From assembly GCF_022682495.2 (NCBI RefSeq), contig NC_071396.1, positions 54,742,022-54,806,021 of the forward strand: DNA of 64,000 bases, given 5' to 3'. Made by a program: the position numbers and the translations under genes. Source of the stretch: Desmodus rotundus. Taxonomy: Eukaryota; Chordata; Mammalia; Chiroptera; Phyllostomidae. Each line of letters begins with the position of its first letter. Position 1 is the stretch's first letter. The notes below the pieces were generated by a model. That model was given only the letters and a program-made list of their open reading frames with translations. It was not told the DNA's origin and made no database searches. This document shows positions 56,409 through 64,000 of this stretch, piece after piece.

Positions 56409-56666
56409 TTCCTGGCTGGGTGGCTCAGTTGGTTGGTGCCTCATCCTGTACAACAAAAGGTTGTAGGTTTGATTCCTGGTCAGGGCACATGCCTAGGTTA
56501 CAGGTTTGATCCCAGGTCAGGGCATGTACAGGAGGCATCTCTGATCAATCAATGTTTCTCTCTCACATCTTTGTTTCTCTCTCTCCCCCCCCCCTCTTCC
56601 CCCTAGCTCCTGCCTTCCTCTGTCTCTAAAATCAATAAATATATCCTTGGGTGAGGATTAAAAAAG
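56409..56666 (+). mobile_element. Ves-type SINE, subtype with gaggatta tail
   Basis: Head 'cctggctgggtggctcagtt', B-box-like 'gtttgattcctggtcagggc', a second related unit 'gtttgatcccaggtcagggc', pyrimidine block with C run, 'atatccttgggtgaggatta' and A-rich tail. The doubled B-box-like unit is a clear internal duplication. No clear TSD is visible. Confidence 0.9.
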
Positions 56667-56794
56667 AAGAAAACAGGTGTTTTGCATTATGATTTAGCTG
56701 CTTCATGGTTTCCTTGTTACCACAGGAAAATAATTATTATTAACATGATTCATCAGATTTTAGTTGATACTGTTATTGTCTTGGATGATAATAA

Positions 56795-57005
56795 CGAAAT
56801 AACCTTTGTGTAGCGCTTTGGAGGGTACAAAGGGCTTCCACATACATAAGCACACTTTCTCCTCATAGTGACCCCTGAGCATTTGTGATTATTATTATTC
56901 TCATCATAGGAAAGAAGAACCTGGTTTTGAGGAGTTCAGTTACACATCTAGGATCACTCCACTGGTTATGATGCAGGAGGAAATGGAGTCCAGGCCATTG
57001 ACTTT
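56795..57005 (+). repeat. MIR
   Basis: 'gtagcgctttggagggtaca', 'actttctcctcatagtgacc', 'attattattctcatcatagg' and 'caggaggaaatggagtccag' follow the MIR 3' half in order. Confidence 0.6.
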
Positions 57006-57039
57006 ATAAAGTCCACGTTCCTTCCTCTATAACCTTAGT

Positions 57040-58640
57040 TACAAAATGTTTTTACCTCAGACCCTCAAATATTGATGACCCCAAAGATCTTTTGGTCATG
57101 ATTTTTATGTCTATAGACATTTACCATATTAGAATTTAAAAATGAGAAAAAATTTAAAATAATATTTATTACTTCATTTAAAATAACCATAATGCCTTGG
57201 CTGGTGTGGTTCAGTGGACTGAGTGCTGGCCTGAAAACTGAAAGGTTACCAGTTCGATTCCCAACCAGGGCACATGCCTGGGTTGTGGCCCTGGTCCCCT
57301 GGTTGGGGGCACGTGAGGGGCAACTGATCAATGTTTCTCTCTCACATTGATGTTTTTCTCCATCTCTTTCTCCCTCCCTTCCCCTGTCTCTAAAAATAAA
57401 TAAATCTTTAAAAAAAATAAAATAACATTAATGAACCCATTACATGGTCATATAAATATATTTTTACTTAAATCATATTTTCTAAAACAAAAAAATAATA
57501 GTGAGAGCAGTTATGTTCTCATACATTTAAAAATATCTCTATGTTTGGATTAATAGAAGACGACTTAACATTTTTCTTTTGCATTTAATTAGTTGCAAGA
57601 TGATGTTTTGGTTGAAGAGTGTGAAAAAAGCTTGACCACCCACAAATATGTGGTTGGAAAAAGAAGGCACGTTGTAATAACTTTTACAGATAATTGTGGA
57701 TTTTTTTGATACTATAGCAAAACTCAACAAGTGACAGTTTGTCAAAGATCAGTTGTGATATATGGAATCTGAACCCTTTTCAATGAATGTTCTTACTCTG
57801 TTATGATAAAATGTAGTCATCTACTTGCATTCTAAGTGGATATTTTACCAATGCATGATTTCATGACATCATGTTCCAGCTATTTGGAAAATATTGATTC
57901 ATTGAACTATGAAGACTTTTCAAATACTATCACATTTTATTAAATAGTATATAAAATTACACCTGTTAATGACACCATCGATCTCCTTAAAAAAAGTCCT
58001 TACATATTGGGAAGCTGTCAAGTTCATGTCTGTAGACACAACATATTCAAATTTCTCATTTTTCCATTCAAATTTTATCTTTAACAACAAATATCACTTA
58101 TTTCCCTTAAAGTGACAGGCTCATTTTACTCTTCTCAAGACATTTTCAAGAGAACGTCTTTTTGTCACATTTCCAAGTCTGAGTGATTAGAGTTTACATT
58201 TCACAATTAAAAAAAAATAGTTCAACTTGCAATTCACACACAGACACAAGCATTTTTCCTCAAGACACTCACCATACTTCGACATGCAGCAGCAATGTCT
58301 CGGGCACATTTCCTGTTTCATCATTTTATCACACACAATATTAAAAAGACATGTACTCAAGATGGAGATTTAATAAAACTAATAATTTATACTGCTTTAA
58401 CAAAGATATTCTTTGGTAAAATTGGCTTTTAAAAAGTACAAGTGCATGGTGGTCAAGAATACAATAGTTTTCTACTAGTACAGTCTGATACCACTGACTT
58501 AATACGTGCAAAGGCACCAGAGAGTTTGCTCACCACTGCCTTTGCACCGTTAATACAGATGCCAACCTGGTGCAAAGGTAACATCTTAGTATTACCATGA
58601 ACAGAGTTTTGATTTCATGGGTGCCCTAGAGGCTCTTGGG
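57040..58640 (-). pseudogene. hAT-type DNA transposon fossil with transposase remains
   Basis: The minus strand near 58500-58575 reads 'QVGICINGAKAVVSKLSG' then 'ARIKSVVSDCTS', the conserved hAT 'VGICTDGA..M...SG....IK' block. Near 58270-58330 another frame reads 'ETLLLHVEVW', followed by stops, matching the hAT motif 'LLLHTEVRWLS'. About 1.6 kb, broken by stops and frameshifts, and interrupted by a Ves SINE at 57194-57418. Intact hAT transposases cut and paste DNA with 8-bp TSDs. The family and the element's ends are not resolved, and this copy is dead. Confidence 0.75.
57180..57432 (+). mobile_element. Ves-type SINE inserted in the hAT fossil
   Basis: Body 57194-57418: head 'gccttggctggtgtggttca', B-box-like 'accagttcgattcccaacca', middle 'cacatgcctgggttgtggcc', pyrimidine tract, 'taaaaataaataaatcttta' tail. 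Flanks 'aaaataaccataat' (57180-57193) and 'aaaataacattaat' (57419-57432) nearly match, giving a slightly decayed 14-bp TSD. Confidence 0.93.
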
Positions 58641-58859
58641 GCCTTTGATATTCATGAAAGAATGGCTACATTCTTTCTCTTTACATCAAGACATCTGTCT
58701 CTTTAGTAGCTGGAGTTTGAAGAATTTGAAACTACTCTATATGCTAGAGTCAACACTGATGGTGCCAAACTTCTTAAGTTGCTGACACTGACATTTTTTT
58801 ACTTTGTGCTTCTAATGGCCCATTTTGAGCTGTTGTTCTTCCATACTATACTTGTTACA

Positions 58860-59530
58860 TGCTGTTGAATCAGATCCAGTCCCTGGCTACCCTATGAATG
58901 AGTGACGTCCACAATGTGCTCTCCCTAGCTGCCCTGCTCAGCTCCTGTAGACACATGAATATGCCTTCTTTTATGGAGTCAGTCCATCTTACATTTGGTC
59001 TTCCTCTTTTCCTGCTGACTTCTATTTTCCAGCATTGCTGTCCTTTTCAAAGAACACTGCCTTCTCATGATGTGTCTGAAGTCAGACAACTTCAGTTTGG
59101 TCATTTTTGCCTCTGGTGATGTTTCAGGCTTTCCTCTAGGACCCTCTTGTTCGTCTGTTTGGCAGTCGAGGGTATTTGTAGAGCTCTCCTCCACACCATA
59201 TTCCAAATGAAGCATTTGTTTCCTCTATCATCCTTCTTCACTGTCCAACTTTCACATCTGTACATAGTTTTGGGGAATATAAGGGTATAAATAATCTTAG
59301 CCTTGGTCTCTAATACCACATCTGTGCCCTTAGTAATCTTTCCTAATTATTCCATTCCTGTCCTTCTGAGTCTCAGCCTTCCCTAGACTTCTTGGCTTCA
59401 GTCTCTATTTGAATTGGTGACTGAACCAAGGTAAGCAAAATCTTTAACAATCTGTATGTTAAAGTTGTGTGTTTTGTCTGTAGTCATGAGTTTTGTTCTT
59501 CTTGATGTTCAAATGCTATACTGCCATGCA
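58860..59530 (-). pseudogene. RTE-type LINE (MamRTE-like) reverse-transcriptase C-terminus
   Basis: The minus strand encodes, in order with frame changes, 'LNIKKNKTHD' (about 59510), 'YRCESWTVKKD' (about 59240), 'WRRALQIPSTAKQTNKRVL', 'KLKLSDFRHIMRRQ' and, near the end, 'LQELSRAARESTLWTSLIHR' (about 58900). These are signature C-terminal motifs of RTE-clade reverse transcriptases. Many stops and frameshifts mark an ancient inactive copy. The recognised part is the 3' end of the element, and the start is missing. Confidence 0.85.
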
Positions 59531-59689
59531 ACTAAACTTTTTGTTCTTTTAATTCACTCTGTTCTCTCTAGCTTCTGAGACTTCACAAGCATTGGTCCTT
59601 CTTCAGGGAACAACACTCCCCTCTAAACTGTGAGGATAGCTCATTTGCAGGTATAAACTTAAATATTATTTTCTCAAGGACATGCTCAT

Positions 59690-59935
59690 TGACACCTTCA
59701 TTCATACATACTTTTGAATACCTCTTATATGCCAGAGAATAGCCTACGTATTAGACATGCATTGGTAAATATTGGGTATTTATTCTTATTATCTGTTTAA
59801 TGTCTGTGTTCTTCAGTAAACTCATGTCTGTATCCTTCACCCCTATATCCTCAGGCCCAGCATAGTGCTTTTTTTGGCCTGTTGCATAAAAGACACTCAG
59901 TAAATATGTTGTGTATTGTATATATTTCACAGCCT
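59690..59935 (+). repeat. L2 3' end
   Basis: 'cacatcttcattcatacata'-like text at 59695, 'acctcttatatgccagagaa', then 'tcctcaggcccagcatagtg' and 'aaaagacactcagtaaatat' end as L2 does ('ctggcacatagtaggcactcaataaat'). Confidence 0.65.
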
Positions 59936-60279
59936 ACAGCACAGGTGAGAAAAATTCAATCTCTATGTCATGTTTCCCTTTTACCTGTCAGCAGTAAAAC
60001 ATAATTTAATTAATTTGGTAACTCCATTATTTTTACACTTAGAGGAAAAGTGGGTCAAATTCAGGGTCTCCCCCTCCATCGTCCCTGGTATAGATGTTAT
60101 CATCTAGGGTTTATTCAAGATTACATTATTTGTGGGATAGATGTCCTGCTTCTAGGTCTGGATTCATCTACTCTGGTGCCCACTGAGATATACAATAATA
60201 CTAATAGCCTCTATCTATTTTGGCATCCGCAGGTGAGTTGCATGTGCTTCTACCACAAAACCTGCTAGAAGTGGATGCA
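59936..60279. other. No recognised feature
   Basis: Anonymous spacer before the Tigger-like elements. Confidence 0.35.
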
Positions 60280-60375
60280 ATATGTAGTCTATCCTCACTG
60301 TTTGTAGACTCCATATTTGTGAGTCTGTCTACTTGCTCTAATTTATTTGTAATCCTAAACTCAATCCATGCCTTT
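60280..60375 (+). mobile_element. Extra Tigger-like 5' end
   Basis: 'gtctatcctcactgtttgta', 'gactccatatttgtgagtct' and 'aatttatttgtaatcctaaa' parallel the start of the main Tigger-like element at 60436-60530. This is a second, separate copy of the same 5' terminus. Confidence 0.55.
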
Positions 60376-60435
60376 TGGCACCTGCTGCTGAGATGGGTGG
60401 GCTCCTGCATGAATCCTACTGGGATAAGCATCAAT

Positions 60436-61058
60436 ATGCAGTCAGTGTTCGTTTGTAGATTTCACATTTGTGAATTTTCCTGTTTGTTATAATGTGTTTA
60501 TAATCTAAAATCAATAGCCACGGTGCTTTCTTAATCGCACACAGGCATGCTCAGAGCAGTGACAAATTGGAATTACTTGACATACACATTCCCAGTAGAG
60601 GTTGAACAAGGTGACACTAAGCCTTCTTATTTTGGCTCTCACAACATAAGTGTCCTTCTTGAGCCTATTCAGTGCTGTGTTTTCCACTTGTTGCTGGTGC
60701 TTTCACTGCTCACAGTGGACCCCAAGGACAGTGCTGTCTAGTGTTCCTCAGCTCCAGGAGGCTGTGATGTGCTTTACAGGGAAAATGCATGTGTTGGAAA
60801 AGCTTCATTCAGACATGAGTGATAGTGTTTTTGGCTGTGAGTTCAACGTTAATGAATTAAGAATTACACATGACATCATTTCGTTAAACAAAAAGACACA
60901 AGAAACAAGGTTATGTATTGATTGGTTGACAAAAACGTTGTGACCTGAGGTTCACAGGAACCTAACCCTGCATTTCTCTTAGGACTGCAGGTTTGGTGTT
61001 TGCTCCTTCTGTATCTGTAACTACTTTATAGAGCAGAACTGTCACACATAATGAGAGT
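60436..61058 (+). mobile_element. Tigger/pogo-like DNA transposon with transposase start
   Basis: Non-coding 5' end, then 'attcccagtagaggttgaac', 'aaggtgacactaagccttct' and a broken coding start. The plus frame near 60740-60870 reads 'EAVMCFTGKMHVLEKLHSDM' then 'GCEFNVNE', the pogo/Tigger N-terminal helix-turn-helix region (CENP-B-type DNA binding). It ends near 'cctaaccctgcatttctctt' and a decayed inverted end at about 61040. No catalytic domain is present, so it is a deletion derivative and inactive. Confidence 0.7.
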
Positions 61059-61219
61059 TGATGTAGCATTTTCCTGACTCTCTGTGGTCACTGCACAGAC
61101 AGCCATGGCCCTGAATTCTGGTTCTTGCTCCACCGCACACTCACTGTATAGAAGACCTGGAAACTTTTCAAAGTAACGTCTCTTAAGTAAAGGACAGGCA
61201 CCTGACTAGTCCTCTTGCT

Positions 61220-61420
61220 TCCTATGTGCTGTGGTTTGGATTGTGTCCCTAAAAACAATGTGTCAAAATTTTAACTGCCAATATCTGTGTTCCAGTTTTC
61301 AGGTAGCAGGTGTCACCAAGTGAAGCAGGATCCTGGAAATTGGGCTTGTGGAAAAGTTTGTGTGTGTGGCATTTCACAACCTTGGATTAAATGCTGTTTA
61401 AAGGGGAGTAATAAATATTA
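61220..61420 (+). mobile_element. MaLR-type LTR fragment (tentative)
   Basis: 'gctgtggtttggattgtgtc', 'cctaaaaacaatgtgtcaaa' and 'attttaactgccaatatctg' resemble the 5' end of a MaLR-class LTR ('ggactgaattgtgtccccc', 'atgttgaagtcctaaccc'). The 3' part is not recognised. Confidence 0.45.
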
Positions 61421-62639
61421 ATGTAGCACCTGCTTCAGAAACTTTCAACTGGCAGGAGCTGGCAGAGAGAGTGGCACACACAGGGAGACCCTGTGGACAC
61501 AGCTCTGACACTCTTGCTGGCTCACCTTAAGGATGGATCCCCCCTCAACCAGACCTGGTGACTTTTCTGATGGGCTCTGAGGTGGCCTGTGGTGCACCAG
61601 CACCTGTTTGCCCACCCTGGGACAGCATAGGGTTCTGTCTACTGTCTCCTGAGTAGGCTGATAGGGGAGGGGGCTGCTGACTAGAGTCCCCTTTCCTGTA
61701 GAGAGACCTGGAGATTGGCCTGTGCCAAAGTTAGGTGCTACTTCTGGAGTGGAGCAGCCACGCTAGTAGGAGTTTCCATAAAGTGGAGGAATTGGACTCA
61801 TTTGGCCCCACTTACAGCTGCTGCAGGGGCCACACACTCCCATGAACCTGGCAAGAAATCTTTGAGGGGAGGCACCTTCCCCATGGTTTGGGTTATTTAC
61901 GGGGGCTCCAGAGCCTGAGAACCCTGCATAGGAATGAACTGGAATCAGGTAGGCTGTACCTATACCGGCGTCTGGGTCTGCCTCCAGGCACATGGATCAT
62001 TTAGAAATTGCTCAGAGTAGCTCTCAGTGACGGACTGCAGCTAGAGAACTGGGAGCAGTGGTAGTCTATCCACCAGTGGCCAAAAGAGCACCTCTAAATG
62101 CAAGTTGTGAGCCACAAATTATGGAGGATTGTTGCTGTGCCTGATGCCATGCAACATGCTTAATAAGCCTTAATTCATTATGTTCTAGTGCCTTAAGATG
62201 GAGCAACTATCATTATACTCATTGCACATATAAAGACTCCCAAGGAGAATGGAAATTGAGTAGATTTTCCAGGTGACAGCTAGCAAGTGATGGATCCTGC
62301 TTGCAAACACAGCTCTGCTTGACTTCATTTCTGATTCTACCTCCCACATGAATAACCCCTGAGCAGAGCTTTAGATACATGTGGGTGTTACACACATATA
62401 GATGTAGAGATATGATTCTGATGTAAATATTTAAATTCAATTACACACATATGTTGGATTCAGAACTTGAAATAAATATATATATACACATATATGTATA
62501 TAGTTAGATTCTTGGGTTAGAATAAAGACTATGCATGGCATAACACTAATACCAATATCTTACATAGATATGCCACTAGTTAGTAAGAAAGATCTATAAA
62601 AGCAGGAAGAATTTCTGTTTTTACTTCCAATGTGTACCA
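61421..62639. other. Anonymous DNA with an AT microsatellite
   Basis: A TA-rich simple repeat sits at about 62474-62503. Short frames at 61715-61993 lack recognised domains. Confidence 0.4.
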
Positions 62640-62712
62640 GAGAGTAGTACAGTATCTGGCATAAATGTGTACTCAGTAAAAATTTGTTGAATAAGTACAT
62701 GAAAGGAATAAA
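62640..62712 (+). repeat. L2 terminal fragment
   Basis: 'tctggcataaatgtgtactc', 'agtaaaaatttgttgaataa' and 'aatgagtgaatg' match the L2 terminus ('gtgctcaataaatgtttgtt', 'gaatgaatgaatg'). Confidence 0.6.
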
Positions 62713-64000
62713 TGAGTGAATGCACTTATTCTGTTTATTGCAAAATTCGCATCCACTCCAACATTTTGATTTCCAGCACAGCCTCAGGAAGTGGGCAGAG
62801 TAAAGGTGATCACGCTTGCCTTTCAGACATGGAGCTGAACTTGCATTTTCTGAGTGCTGGTCTTGGCTCTCCCATCCCATCCTTCCAGTGTGGCAGAAAG
62901 AAGGCAGGGGCCTATTATTGCCTTGGGTTCAGCCATTACTCCTTACATTTTTGTTTTCATAAACATAATTTGAGGCACTAGACAAGTAATTGCCAAAGAA
63001 CAGACCAAGAATGACATGGAAATTCCCAAAGTTTCTACTTTCATCCTTCAAATGAGCAGTCAACATGCTGTGATCTCTTCTTACCTTGGGGAAGAGTAGC
63101 TGCTGCCATTTGAACAGTTAAGCTTGGAGCTGGGAACTCCGCACTGCAAATGTGGTTTGTCTTCTGGAATTAGAGCTCTTGAGGTGACTCCTAAAGTACA
63201 ATCCAGCAATGTTCACCCAATTTTCTGTGCCCTTGGTGATGCAGAGACTTTTCCATCATAGGACATACTCACAGGACTCAAGCACATTAAGGAATAAACC
63301 CTCATATGGGAAAAGAATAGTAGATATAGATATAAATGTACCTATTCATATAAATATATATATATATATGAAAGTTCACAAACATCTGATTTTTAACTAT
63401 AATCTCAGTTGTGAATGATATTGAAAAATTATTATTGTATGAAAAATTAAATGTTACATATATACCTCACTGCTCCTGGCTTTTCATCTGTCTCTTCCAC
63501 ATTGTCCACAGGCAGGATGGTCAATTCTCAACCCTTTCCTAGGGGGGCATCTTCTGTAATGAAGGGTCCAGAAATGGTAATGACCTATCAGAAACCAAAA
63601 ATAGTATTTCAGCCTTATTACTATCTATTATTTTTTTCAGGAAAGAGAGAGCCTAATTAACTAATTTCTCCAGAGAATTTTTTGGACCTGAAGTACATCT
63701 CTTGAAGGATGCTATTGGGGTCCACTACAAATTGGTGAAGTCTACCTCCTAGGACTCAAGATAGTTCTTTTATTTATGCATCTGATCCTTGGGACCCTTG
63801 CTTTAGTTTCAAATCATCATCATAAAGCTATTCTCTTCATGGTAATGATATATTGTCTTTTTAAACTTCATTTTGGAGCTCTTAAATCCTCATGTTGATA
63901 GTCAATTTCTCTTTCTCCTTATCTACACCATCTGACTAGCTCTTAAGTTTGATGGATTTGGCTTCATAGTTTCTTTTGATTCTGTTGTTCCTGTTGCTAT
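62713..64000. other. Anonymous DNA with an AT microsatellite
   Basis: An (AT)n run lies at about 63353-63369. No gene, exon or named repeat is recognised up to the window end. Confidence 0.4.

Noticed and set aside
16855..57432. CRISPR-like array from repeated similar units
   Set aside because: The repeated units are dispersed SINEs in both orientations, kilobases apart, in a eukaryotic genome.

Overview
The window looks like nuclear DNA of a mammal, most likely a yangochiropteran (vesper-type) bat. The strongest evidence is a set of tRNA-derived SINEs whose heads read 'ccctggctggtgtggctcag' or its reverse complement. I recognise these from memory as the Ves family of bats, and five of the copies have clear target-site duplications (TSDs). 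MIR, L2, MER5-like, MLT1-like and RTE-type fossils place it in a placental mammal. I see no host protein-coding exon, RNA gene, CpG island or CRISPR array. The window reads as a gene desert or the inside of a large intron, and nearly every structured feature is a transposable element or its remains.

Layout. 1-7.1 kb: anonymous sequence with L2/MIR fragments, an old L1 tail (4.2-5.3 kb), a short L1 with an inverted 5' part (5.7-6.1 kb) and a cluster of MER5-like hAT fragments. 7.1-10.7 kb: remains of a gammaretrovirus-like endogenous retrovirus (ERV): an env remnant split by a later LTR, then the ERV's own LTR and a leader-like tract. 10.7-24 kb: mostly anonymous DNA, one SINE with TSDs, and L1 fragments at 19.2-21.5 kb. 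24-30.3 kb: old antisense L1s carrying two SINEs. 30.3-39 kb: three SINEs, MIRs and an MLT1-like LTR. 39.0-45.3 kb: a full-length L1 on the minus strand with a matching TSD and ORF1/ORF2 carrying few breaks. 45.4-47.2 kb: an AT-rich tract with a perfect 25-bp hairpin, a TA-flanked MITE and a solo LTR with a perfect 6-bp TSD. 47.2-57 kb: SINEs, a degraded retroelement-like stretch, a MER1-like hAT element and a Ves SINE split by another hAT element. 57-61.1 kb: a hAT transposase fossil, an RTE reverse-transcriptase fossil and a Tigger/pogo-like element. 61.1-64 kb: mostly anonymous.

The elements do not act as a pathway. What the window records is a sequence of insertions: hAT within Ves within a probable MIR; LTR within ERV env; Ves within L1; Ves within hAT. 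Repeat family names come from memory of consensus sequences and no database was searched, so class-level calls are firmer than subfamily names. I did not find a new functional system. The most interesting items are the hAT copy inside a bat SINE, the modular MITE, the LTR insertion into env, and the complete L1 with a possible short 3' transduction.
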